Below, one piece after another: positions 22,416-36,300 of a DNA stretch of 64,000 nt. The notes beneath the pieces are model-generated. The model saw nothing but the letters and a program-made list of their open reading frames with translations. It was not told the origin of the DNA and did no database searches. A program made the position numbers and the translations under genes. The stretch comes from Chrysomallon squamiferum (lineage: Eukaryota > Mollusca > Gastropoda > Neomphalida > Peltospiridae): NCBI GenBank assembly GCA_012295275.1, contig CM022672.1:14947125-15011124 (forward strand), in the 5' to 3' direction. The stretch's first letter is position 1; each line of letters starts with the position of its first letter.

Positions 22416-25400
22416 GTGAGTTAAACAGGTTGACATATAATATTTTTTTCAACTGGAGTGTTTGGATTTTATTTTAAAATTTTTTACTTTATTTAGACAG
22501 AATTTATTCGTCAAAAAGATATTATAAAATATGTATATTATAGTTTTGTTCTGTTATTACTTTACTTTACTATCGTTTTATACTCGAAAAAAATCTTAGG
22601 TTTTATTAATCACAAATCAGTTTAATGTAATTAATTTATTTTTAATTATTTAGGAATACATAACTGATTTTATTATTTTGGTGATAATTAAAATCTGCTG
22701 ATAAGATTTACTTTTGTTAGTGTTAATATTATTCAAAATCCAACTGAAACACCAAATATTGAAATAACGTTTTCACATGAATAGCCAATAGGGCTTATAC
22801 ATTATAGGGTAACTTACCCAGGTAAGTTTATGATATGCAAATTATAGTAATTATTATTTGTACAAATTACACATAATTATTATTTTCTTTACAGAAATGG
22901 AAGAACTGGATGCAGATGGCAAGAGAAAGAAACATGAAGTTTTGAAGATGTATTATGGGATTGATAATGAACAGCCTGGTTCAGCTAATATTGATCCATG
23001 TGATATTGATGGCGCTCACTTTAAGCCATCAATTTACTTGGATACATTAATACAGAAAGGTTCGCTTACAGAGTTGATGGACAGAGAGAATGAAATGGTG
23101 CGACAAATCCGGTCATTAGACAGTGACATGCAAACCTTGGTGTATGAAAACTACAACAAGTTCATCAGTGCTACAGACACTATAAGAAAGGTTGTATTTC
23201 TTGTTTGGATGAAGTTATAAATTTATTTTTAAAAATCTATATCCATAAACTTATAATGTAATTCAGGGAAAAAACTAAAAGAACCAAATGAATTGTAAAA
23301 AAATAAAACAAATCAACTCAAAACATAAGATCCAAAATAAAATTTAAAAAAGTTTTGTTTGTAGACTTCTTTTTGACTACCTCACAGCAGTTGTGTCTAT
23401 CTAAATCAGCATGACAAATTGTTTGCAGTTACATATATTTTAAAAGAAAATTTCAAATATTCTTTTGAACATTAAAATTGAATTTAAAATGCTCATATGT
23501 TTTTTTGAATATTTTTTCCAGATGAAAAATGATTTCAAAAAGATGGAAGATGAAATGGATCACTTGGCTACCAACATGAGTGCTATCACAGAGTTCAGTG
23601 GAAATATTAGCAACACTCTGCAAGACAGGAGGCTGAAAATAACAAAACTAGCAGGCGTCCATTCCCTTCTGAAAAAGGTTTCACTCTTAAAATATTGATA
23701 AACCTTTTTTCTCAATTTTAACAGTGTGCTTGATAAATTGACCCTTTTCATGATATTTTTAATTGTTTTGCTTAGTCTCAAGTATGTAAAAAATCATGGT
23801 ATATAATTATATAACAAAGTTTTTCCACATATCCCACAACAGCATCCAGTATAGAGAATAACCCTTCTGTTATTACCATTATGAAAATGCCATGTTAAGT
23901 AATAACTAAATATTGAAGAAGTATAATGTTGAATTTACATCAGTTCATTGATTCTTGTTTATTGCAGCTTCAGTTCTTGTTTGAATTGCCAGCTAGACTG
24001 AAAAAATGTATTGAAATGCAGGCATACAGTCAGGCTGTTCGGTGAGTTTAAACATCAGATTTAAATATCTGTGGTACATATTACTTACTAAAATCTATAT
24101 CTATCTATCTTTATTAGTAAATTTTAAAACTGTTTTTGTTTATTTGTATGAATAGATAATTCGTTATTTAAATTTAAAAAATTAACATATATATTTTTTT
24201 AAATTTTATTCTTATTAATATTTATATTATTGGTCACATGACTGGTTAAAAACTTATTTAAATATTCTTCCATAATTTAACTGAAGTTACATATAATTTA
24301 CATAAATGGTTATGGGACATTTATTTTAAAAACACAAAATCATACGATGTGTCATATTTTGAAAAAAAGTTTATGATACAAATTTTTGTTAAAAATACCT
24401 GTCTATTTGTTAAGATATTACACCAAAGCCAAAAGGGTGCTGCACCAGTATCAACATATGCCGAGTTTCCATGGAATCAATGAAGACTGTAACGTCATCA
24501 TTGAGGAACTGAGCAACAAGCTGAGAGATCATTTTAAAGACAGAGAAGTAGGAGTTTATTTTAACACACACTTCATTGATACTTGATCACTGTTGTATGA
24601 TTTGTGAGATATATTTATATTCCTATCTATCCATTTTTATTCTACACACCCATACACACATTCACACACACACACACACACAGAACACATGTATATATGT
24701 TTTATATGTCAGTCTATCATTTTTGTGTGTGTATGTGCATATCATTTTTTATTATGTATTAGAAAATATATGTAATTATATGTACATTTAGGCATTTAGT
24801 ATTATTAACATATATATACCTATTTGGGTATATTTTGACACAAATTTTAAAAATAAAAAATTTTGAATTGTTGATATTATTTTTTTTAAATTTTAATTTT
24901 TCTGTTTTGTTTCAGTCGACTCCAAAACAATTGGCTGAATGTGTCAATTTGCTGCTACAACTTAACGAACCAGCTGACCAGCTATGTGATGAATTCCTAT
25001 CCCAGTAGGTATTTCTACAGTGTTGTTAAAATTTAGAAAGAATTAGTAATACAAACTATAATAATTCCTGTAATTCCTAATGCGTGTTATTCATTGTAAT
25101 CAAATTTAAAATAGAAATTTTCGAAATTTTACTGAAACCTTAAATCAGCCTCTGTTTTGCATAAAATATCATTATTGAAGTAAACAAAAATGCTTCAATA
25201 TTTATTGTTTAATGTAGTTAAAGAACAAAACAATTATAATAATCTTCAGCAAGAAACTGGGTACATAGCATAATATAATATTGCACATGTGCACATAAAT
25301 AAAGAGAAAAAGGTGAAAGTTGGACACAAAATATGAACCAGTTACTTAATGATTGCAACAAAATTGTTCATGATATGATAACAATAACTGAAGTAATTCA

Positions 25401-28400
25401 GTATACATAATCAAGAGACTTTATCAAAATGTTTCATTAATTTGGTACTAAAATTAATGTTCTTGCATTTTTTTTTTTTTTTGTAGTGATTTTCATTTCA
25501 CAATGCTATTTTTTTAAACATTATTTCATTCACCAGTTTGGGAGGAACAGATGGAAGTAGAGGTTTGGGTGCAGAAGAGATGATTTATGTGAAAAATATG
25601 AAAAATCTTTGCAAAAACCTGAAAAAAAGATGTTGAACATAAGCTCTTGTTAATTGGTTACTCTTAATACAGTATAAAATAAAATTAAATTAAAAAATCA
25701 AAAAATTAAATCAAGCAAACAAACAAAACTTAACATAATTAAATATTATATTAGAAAGAACATCTGAGATGAAAATAGTAATAATGTATTCCATAACTGT
25801 AAAATTAATTAATATTAAACTGAGCAATAAAATAATGAAAGTAATAAATTTAATGAAACATGATCATAGCTATATTTCATTTTAATTGCTGTTTCTTTTC
25901 AGATGAAAGCATTTTGTTTAATTAATCATTTTCTGCATGTCATACAGGCCTTTATGAATTGTTTTAAAAAAAGTACTATTTCAGAATTTATTATTTTTTT
26001 TTTTACCTAAATTCACAATTTATGATGTGACCTAAACACAGGACTTGGAATCTCAAACATTTTGCTGCTTTATGCCATCCTTTAAACAGAAATCATTTAT
26101 ATTATTGTTTGACCTACTATATACAAGCATATATATAATAAATGAGACCATTTAGTAAAGACGTTTTTCCGCATAACAACCCCATTTTTGAATTCCTATT
26201 GAACATGTCACCAGTATTGAATAACAATGCATATTCCACATTTCATGTTTAATTCTATACCAGATTTCAAGATAAAGCTTGGTATATCACTGGTAATGAG
26301 AACATACTGTATGTATGTTTCAATGTGTTGTTTCAGTGCAAGGCAGAAGCTTGATGAAGATCTGGCTGAGTTAGACCGTCAGATAAAACTTCAGGCAGGG
26401 GAGGTAATTCAGACAGAAGATCGACGACCCGCCCAAGCTTTCATGAACACTCCTATGGTATATTTGTGTTGTGTGGTTCAAGATAATACCTCTTTGTTAT
26501 CACCCTTTTCCTAACTAATGCATTTTATTTAATTTAAAATAAAATAGTAACTTTATATACAAAAAATTTATTTCATTTTTTTTATATAATATGTTAATAC
26601 TAAAGTAGAGAAAACTGCCCTTAATTAAAACTTGTATTTTTCAAAGCTTTTTCTTATGATGAAGTATTTAACAGATTTAAAAACAATGGTTTTTGGTTGA
26701 GACACATTTTAAGAAAGCTGTTTTCAGATACTTCATATTCAGCATTTTTCAAATTATTTTCTTGATGATACATTTTTAAAAATGTTTAAATCATATATTG
26801 CTAACAATTTTCTGAAAAAAATATCTTTTTGAAATTTCAGTTATAAAACTTTTTTTTTCTAAGCTTTCTAAAAAAATATTTGCTTATTTTTCTGTGTAAC
26901 ACATTTTGGAAAATATTTACAAAATAGTCATATACACACAGACACGTATATATGCATATACACACAGACACATATATACGCATACACACACACACACACA
27001 CACACACAAGCATTTACTTATACTTGTGCTTATATACGTACCTTTGTTTTTATTTGTTTCTTTTATAGGATGTTTTGGAGTTTGTTGATTCAGGCTGTAA
27101 TGGATTTCTGAGTAATATGTGTCTAGTGATTGCTTCATACAATGACATGTTCCTTAACCGACATCTTGAACAGGACAAGTATGTACCAGCTGATTTCAAA
27201 TTAAAGTGTTTCAGCAACTGATCTCAGTTTACTGTTTTTAAGATGTTTTTTTTTTTATATATATATATATGTTCTTGTTACATTTGAAAAAACTGAACTG
27301 AATTTACAGCTTTCAAGATTGTTTATTTTGAATTTTTTTCTTGTTATATTCAGAAAAGCTGAACAGAAATTATGGCTTTTATGATACGTATTGTTTTTTT
27401 TTTTTTTTTTTTTTTTTTTATATGTGGTTAGTGCATGCATTCACAACAGTGCAAATTACTGTGATATAGTTTGACTTAAGTCAACTTTATTGTATGTAAT
27501 TTTTAAAAATTGCTGTATTACACACAGCTCAGTATTTTAGCATAGAATAATCTTTGAATGATGAATACTAGCACTTTGTTAATGATCTGAAATTCTCATG
27601 TTATAAATATTTCAAAATACTGGTGTGATTGTAAGCACTTCTATAAGTATGATTTATATGCAGATATTTATTTAACCTTTAAAATTATTTTAGTGAACTG
27701 TATTCATTTTTAAATTACACTTTTATTATAATATTGGTTTTATTTTTGAAATACATGGACTTAAGTTTAACATTTATTAGTAATTTTAGGGAAGTTAGGT
27801 TTTTCTGACTAGTCCATGTTTGTCCTTTGCAGTGAAAACCTTGACACTATGGCACTGAGGAAGCTGGTGACATTTGTCAATGAATTAATGGAGCAGTATT
27901 TTACCTACATCAGAAAAAGAGTCCAGCTGGAAGTGAGAAACTTTAATTTTTAATGATTCAGAGAGTTATTTTAATTAATGTTTCTTCTGACATATGAAAC
28001 ATTAAATTTTACTTATGGTAGTACTAATAATTATCTTAATTAATTTTCTGAACTCTCTTATTGGCGTTTTATTTGTTTATGGTGACCAACCATTGCTACT
28101 TATAAAGAATATCAGTAGACTTAACAAAAAGTATTAAAGTTATCCATTCTTACCATCAAATGTACATTTCAACCAAATATTTCCTAAAGTTGTCTGTTAT
28201 TTTTGTATTAAAAATTTATATAAACACAGAAAAATAAACAAAACATAAACAAATTTTTTCCCTTGCTTTGCATAATGATATCACTGTAATTGAAAATTAT
28301 ACTGTTGGGTAATAATTTAATATATTTTGTTTTTGGTATTCTGCAATATTTACTGTTCCAGATATCAAAAATGGAGTGTAGTCCAATCTGTGTGTTTTAG

Positions 28401-31400
28401 TTAGAGCTGCATTTATGTAATAAGATAGTCAAATTCTATTTGTGTAATAAAATTGTCAAATATTTATTTTGATTGTTGAAATTTCAGCTACAATTTTATT
28501 CATGTTTAATGTGATATGCTGACTGGTGTTCATTATACTGTATTGTTTATTTTTCCTTTGTGTGTTAATTGTGTAACTTCCAGAAAGAAACGGGAGACAA
28601 CACTATTCTTGTTCGAGCATTGGATCGATTTCATCGTCGACTACAAGCCATGAATAAACTTCTGCCTGACACTGATTTCTCTAGGTAAAAAAAACCCTTT
28701 AAGTTATAGATTAATCATAAATTAGTTACTAGATTTCAGAACAAAATAAATAGGTTTTAATAACAATTTGTGTATCAAACAGTATCCTTTTGTTAAAATA
28801 ATAACAACTATAAAACATAAATTAGCAACTGTTACCTGTCGACATATTTATTTATTTATTGGGCAAGTCTGATATGTTAACTTTTTATGTAGTGCTAAGT
28901 ATTTTTATTAGTCTAAATGGCAAAACAAATTGAATTTTAGTGTTTTTAACATCCTAGAGACATTATTATCTAGACTCTATACTTTTCACCTTTTCAAATA
29001 TGTTTACAGTGAAACTTGGCTGCATCTAATGTTGATGTTGTTACTGTCAGCTTCTTACATCCTTTTTCCCATGATTACCTAATATCTAAAATTAAAAATG
29101 TTTTGTAGAGCTGGGACTGAGATTGTGTCAAAGGCCGCTAAAGACAGAGTGACCCATTATCAACAAGCTTTGAGGCAGCATTTCTCTGGTTTGTATTGAA
29201 GTCACATCAGTTACATCCGTATTTCATAAATGAGGGACACTTTGAATATGGTGTATTTAGAATAAGTTTTTTTGAACTATTTTATGTCCATGACTAGGAA
29301 ATCCAGCTGTGCAAAGTAAATTAATTATTAAGTAAAATTTGATTTGTTTTTAATGTTAAAATATGATATATATCATATTTTAACATTAAAAACAAATCCA
29401 ATTCTACTTAATAATTAAGTATATATATGTATGTATCAGGTCTTAGAACAGAAGTATATTACTTTTGTTTTGAGAAAATCTAAATTAAATGTATTCAAGT
29501 GGTTGTTCTTTGTTCCAGTTTGTGGATTATAATACCATTTTTAGTTAGTATATGTTTTGTCCATTATGTGTCAAACACACACAGTGCTGACTTTCATGTA
29601 ATTGCTGTATTACAGCATATCAGAATTATGCTGTAAGAATTCAGCTTAGTTAAAAAATTCTTACTGAAGTAATTAGTAAACCATAAACTTGGTAAATTAA
29701 AACTAATTATTTTTTGTAGTTGTTATTGCAATAAATGAATTTTGTTCTTTTTAAACCCTTCAGATTGTCTGACCGACATTCGCCAGAATCTTGCAGCTCC
29801 ACGGTTGCTAGGGAAACAGGAAGGATTTTCTAATCTGTCAGATCTTCTTGCTAACATGAAGGCAGCCATTATGGAACAGATTAAATCTGTACTGGCAAAT
29901 CTACAGGTTTGTATGTTTTTTTAAAGATGGTATCTGTGACTGTTATTGTAGCTTTAAATATTACAAATTCAAAATGGTGTGTTATTCCTAAGAACTTTAA
30001 CCTGCTGTAAAGAAACATGTTTGACTTTATTCACTTTTAAGTTACTGTTTTCTTCAGGATATCTGCTTGCGAGTTAAAAAGGTAAAATTCAGATCCAAAA
30101 ATAATTCCAAGATGTATTTATACAGCTAAAATAAATCCAAACTGAATTTATGAAAAAAAAGGTCTGTTCTAAAATCATACATATTATTATAAACAGAATG
30201 TGATGGTATTCATGAGTGTTGGTCTTAGTGTGTCAAACAGTAGCGTTACATGGAGCATGCAGTAATGAAAGGATTTTTTTTTCAAGTGTGTCTTACAATA
30301 TGTTGTTTCTGCATGTGCCTGCTTCAACCTTCTTGTTAATGTTATGTCATCCTAAATAATGCTGTCGAAATCTGCACAACAATGCAGAATTATTCATGTA
30401 TTTGTCTGGTGGTTGGACAATGGGATGGTAAAAAATATACACCTGTTGTCCAAGATCCAGAATTTTAGTTTTCTTTCATCGGTATTGTCTATATTTAGAA
30501 ATTTATCAACATAAATAAAAGTAAAACCCATAAAACAGTGAAAGAAACATTTCTTGGCTGTTAATCAGGAAGAATAGTCCAAGTAGCACCGACAGGAAAT
30601 TTCCTGTGCTAAATTAACTTGTATAGAAACAATATATTAGACTTATATGATTATTACCAGTCGTTGCACTCTGTGTTAAATGTGAATATCTTTAAAAAAA
30701 ACATCATGACTTAACTTCTACTAAATTTGAAATAAATAACAAAAAGGAACATGGTAGGGATTATTGTATAAATGGATTCCTTCCTAAAATCTTTAAAACC
30801 TATTAATTAAATTTGTAAATAATATACCACTACACACAAAATAACTTTGAATATTTGCCCTAGAAAATGCACGTTTTGAATCTGAGTTCAATTAAGCTGT
30901 CGTTAACTATGTTTACTCATTTTTACAGATGCATTTGAATATTTAATTTTAGATATTATTTCTAATTTTGTTTGATTAAAACAATTTCTTGTTTTGACAG
31001 TTTTGAGCAGAACTAATTTATTTTTGCATATTTTGACATAATAAAAAAAATATGTATTTGAAATGGAACTTGTTGGTATTAACATTAAAAGCAGCCATAT
31101 TTGTGCAGATATAACAGGTAAAAATTTAATTTGCATATTAATGTAATTTACATTCTTTTGTCATAAAATTCTGTATGGTTATGTCTCCAAATAATTATTC
31201 AGTTTATGTCAAAGTGGGTATGTTCCACGCTGAGTAATTACATTGTATATAACATATTCAGACACTAAAAATAGTTTACATTCATTTTTAGAATGATAAA
31301 ACATATCTTTTGAAAAAAAAAGAAAAAAAACAACAACCAAAAACCTGTTAAAAATAAAAATGGATAAAAAATGTATTTTTGATATCATCGAAAAGTAATG

Positions 31401-33281
31401 CCAGTTATTTTTAAAATTTCAGTTTTTACATTACTGAATAATAAATTTATTTAAACTAATAACTTAAAAAGATATATATTTTAAAAACATAAATAAAAAA
31501 TACAATAAAAAGTGAAATAACTCATGTTTATTATCAGGACTATTCTGTAATAAAATTTCTCTATATACAATAATACCAAAATGTTGTAATAAAAAATCAG
31601 AGAAGAGTAAAGCATCAGATTGAGATATCTAAATTTGCCTAACAGTTTCAAACTTTAATTTTTACTAATCTTCTTGATTAATATATATCCACATACATGA
31701 AGAATATATCTTACAGTTAAATGAAGTTTGGAAATATGTTATATAATGTATTTACAACATTTTATTTTTTATTTTTGTTCACTAATGTGAATAATATTCA
31801 ATATAATAAAAAATAAGAAGTTACTGTTGTTTTGATAGTCATCTATATTTTTAAAAATAATCAACAACATAATGAATATTTGACTTCATTTTGTATTGAA
31901 GCTAACCAAACCAACTCTCTATCACACTGGTCATAATTTAAAACAGAACAAAACAACAACAAACAAAAAATGCATATTAGTAGCATATAGAACATATTTT
32001 GTTAAAAATAAATTATATATATATATATAATAATAAACAAAAAATAATGATAATAAAAAAATAATAAAATAAAAAGAAATAAAAACGCTCACTTTTTAAA
32101 TACCACCAGCCACACACACACCCCTCCCCTCTGCAGAGAAAAAGTGTTGTATAATTTTGTTATTGATTTTGTCATTGCATGACCCAGCAACCCATCGGCA
32201 CGTAACAGGCATGTATGAAAATGAACACTTGTCATGTAGAAAGCGCTGTTTGATGTGTCACATGTCAGAACACCTGTTACTAATCTACACTAACATCAGG
32301 ATGTGTCCATTCTTCATGAGACCTGTGTCTCAACCCACCTGAATAATTCATTTTCATTTGTGTGTTTTTTTAATAATGTTAAAACACTGATAATAGAAGT
32401 CACTTTGACCTCTTTTTAATTGTTAACTGGATATTTTGAAAAGAGTTTTAATTGTTAGTAATTCTGATCTTTATCAGTTATGTGTTGTATTTTTTATTTC
32501 TTTTTAATTCAATCTTTTTTTTTTGTTAATTTTAATTATAAATATCTATATCAGTGATGTATATTTGTTATTTAATTATTTTTTTTAAAGTCAAAATATT
32601 AATTAAAACATCTTTATCTTTGTGTATATCTATCCACTTATAATTCTTTTTCTAAAAATGTTTTGCTATTTATATTTTTAAAATTATCTTTTTGTGTACC
32701 CATCAAATTATATTATTTGAAAATTTAAAAAATAAAAATAAAAAATAATAAAATCTCTCAATGCAAAACCTATTTGAAGGTTTATTTAGATCATAACCAC
32801 TATTGAAATGCATACTATGTTTTACTAATAAGTTTACTGAATTACTGAGATGATCAATATTTATTTAATTATTTCAGTAAACAAATTTGTTGTTCATCAT
32901 ATACAGAGCCTACTAATTGTTACTTATGATAATTGTGACTGACACTAAAGCAGATATCCTTTAATCCTCTACATAAAAATGATTGATATAAATTTGAAAT
33001 ATACTTGAAAGTAATCGAATATAATTATCTGTGTAGCCTTTATGCTTTCTGTTGGAGGCAATGAAAGTAAATAAATAAACTAATTAATTAATATTTTTAA
33101 AAATTTCTCTAATGATGTGAAGTAGACTAATGAGTCGTTCACATATTGGTGTGTGTGTGTGTGTGTGTGTCATTGTATGTAAATGTATGTGTGTATATAA
33201 GTATGTATTTGTTTATATATATGTGTATATGTGTATATATGGGTGTATGTTAGTCGGGGTATGTGCATGTTTATGCATTTT

Positions 33282-33317
<36 letters not shown>

Positions 33318-36300
33318 ATGCATATGTGGATATATATGGCTTTGTGTGTATATACATATATACATTTGTAAGTATGAATATATGTATTTCTATCTGTGTG
33401 TCTGTGAATTTCTTTATAGGTATATGTACACGTATATATATGTTATTATATTTTGGCTTGCAGTTTTTTACTTTTGGTTTTCAAGCTGCATATATTAATA
33501 AAAACAATATAAAAAAAAAATATGTAAATATATATATATATATATTAAAGTTTATTTTATAAGGTAGCGATTTTTGGAAATCTGTTTATTATAGTCCTCC
33601 AGTTATCTGGCTGGTGCGGTCTGCTGTGTGTTTGAAGTATGTAGAATATATGTAGATGGGCAAGGTTAAAAACAAATTATTCATATTCCATTTCAAATGT
33701 AGATGAGGCATCAGCTGGAAGCCATTCTAAAATTTTGTTAATTACATTTCTGTCATGACACTAGCGATTTCCTTTCATGGAGATGTCCACATGTTTTACA
33801 TTTGTGACATATTTTTGCATCTAATATATATATATTTTAACAGTTTTATTTCTTTTAATGTGTTTTATTTAAAATTTTAAAAATTATCTTTGGTTATATG
33901 TTTTAGTACTTTTGCATGTTTCAATGTTGGCATTTTATGATGGCTGGATTCTTGTGCAATAAAAAAAAATAATTTTTTTAATTTTTTTAATTTTTAAAAT
34001 TAAAATTTTAATAAACATTATAGGCAAATATATATACATATATATATATATATGTATATGTATATCTCTTACAAATTATATTTTCTAACATACACAGGAA
34101 ATGTAATTTTTGACATTTTAATATACCACCTGAATAGATAGAATAAAGTATATTTTAAATGTATTTGAACTTATTCTGAAATGTCAAAGGGAAGATTTCA
34201 GTATCTTAAGCATACAATATGAATATTTTCTTTTCAGAAATAAAATATAATTTATTTATACATGTCTTGTAAAAATATTTATATATTTAATTATTTATAT
34301 ACAGTAGTGGGGTACTTTGGTCAAATCACATGAATTGTTAAGATAAAAGCAAAGACACAATTTATGCAGCCAGAACGTCATGTAAATTCTGTATAGTCAT
34401 CACCATCTTTCTCTTTTTTTAATGATGCATTTTCAGTGGTATTTGAGTGGACATTTTATAAAGATTATGATATCAAACATTAAATATCTTATCAGAAAAT
34501 CTTTGGGTCAGTAAAAGCTCAACATTTTTTAATACTCCTATAATACTTTTTTTCACCATTTTTTTGGTCAGTACATATCTCATTAAATACATTTGTGTTT
34601 TTTAAATAATGTTAAAACACTACTAATAGAAGTCACCTTGACCTCTTTTTAATTGTTAATTGGATATTTTGAAAAGCATATCCCAGGTGAACATGTTTAA
34701 AAATTGCTTTTGCAAAGTAACTAAATACCAGACTGGTTCTCTAATTGTATTTCTGGACATATGCAATAATCAATCTGTTTTTTTTTGTTGTTTTTAATGA
34801 TGCTTTTATTCATATTTAAGACATGATTGAGAAATCACACACCTTTGAATAGGGATGTTTTACTTACCTTTGAATTCAAATAGCTGAGATGTAATAATCT
34901 TAACCAAAATCATCTGTATAAATATTATTAAGCTGGCCTCACCACTTGATTACCAAGTAAATCTAAAAGTTTTATAAACGATTGTGAATTCATATTTATG
35001 AGAAAAAAAAAAAGTATAAATAATAATAAAAAAAAATTATTAATAATTTTATACACATTTTGTTATTTTTAAATAATTTTTTATTATTTTTTTCCAGGCC
35101 TTCCTTGCCTCGGACATCACATTCGCCATGAAACCATATTTCCGAGGACCTTTCTGTATGCATGATGTCAGAGAAGGACTCGTCGTTGCCTTCATTAAAC
35201 ATATAGCCACTACGTGTAATGTAAGTTAACTTCTATAAAAAGATATATATATATATCCTCATTAGCTCAATACAAGTTTATAAACACTTTACTGTCAATG
35301 GAAAGGTGTGTATAAAGTAACTGTTGTTATTTTGATCCTTGTAGTGATGGGTTTGATAAAAAAAATAATTATAAAAATAAACATTATTTAACAGATTTGT
35401 TTATTTATTATCTATAAAAAAATAATCTCTAATATTTGAATTATTTATTTCTTAAGAGTTCAGATAAATTTTTAATGTATTTGAATTTAAGTATTACTGA
35501 TTCAAAATAAAGCACCCATTTTTATTCTGTGTGTGTATACACTCTGTTAATGTTAACTTGAAATTTTTAAAATTATTATTACTATTATTATTATTATTTT
35601 TTTTTTTTAGGATTTTTGTGAAGGTTTTGGAGAGAAAGGTTCCATTCCACCAGCTCTGTTGTTGATTCTCTCCAGGTTTTGCCTGGATCTAGAAAATTCC
35701 ATTATTTCTTATCTAGTAAGTAAAAATGCAACTAACCAATCACATCCACTTGTTTGTAGTGCATGATACAAAAACCATTGATTGCTTTCTGACACAGCAT
35801 GGCAGGAATTCTGATTAATTTTGTACTTTTGTTTCACAGCTTACATTAACAGAAGAACAGTTTTTATTGGCTGACAAAAGTCATATGACCCCTGAGTCAG
35901 AGCTGTCAGAGATAGCAAAGGATACAGCCCAGAGGTTACTCAACCACTATGTCAGAGTTCAAGGTCTGATGACATCACAGGTATTTAACATAATTATTTA
36001 TTTCTGTTATCATACTTTTGTTATGTTTACTTCTTCTTCTTTATATTGTAATTGTAATGGTTGTTGTAGGAATTTTTTTTTTTTTTGGGGGGGGAGAATT
36101 TGAGCAGTTATAAGCCATTTCCAAGACATAACAAGTATAAAAGGGAAAACAAATAACTAGATCATACTTGAAAATTTAAAAAAAAAAAAAAAATTACCAA
36201 AGAAACCCCAAGAAAAAAAAAAAAATAAAAAAAATAAAAAAAATAAAATGAATGTCCCAAATTAACATTTGCAAAATGCAAAAGAATAAAATTAATCAAA

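Noticed and set aside
22741-22860. Additional 5' exon or upstream start of VPS51
   Set aside because: No in-frame ATG with a donor better than the one at 22397.
25001-25010. Premature stop (TAG) in VPS51 exon 6
   Set aside because: The gtaggt donor removes it and restores the conserved HAR residues.
32157-32342. Extra exon of VPS51
   Set aside because: Exons 12 and 13 join in frame and match the family without it.
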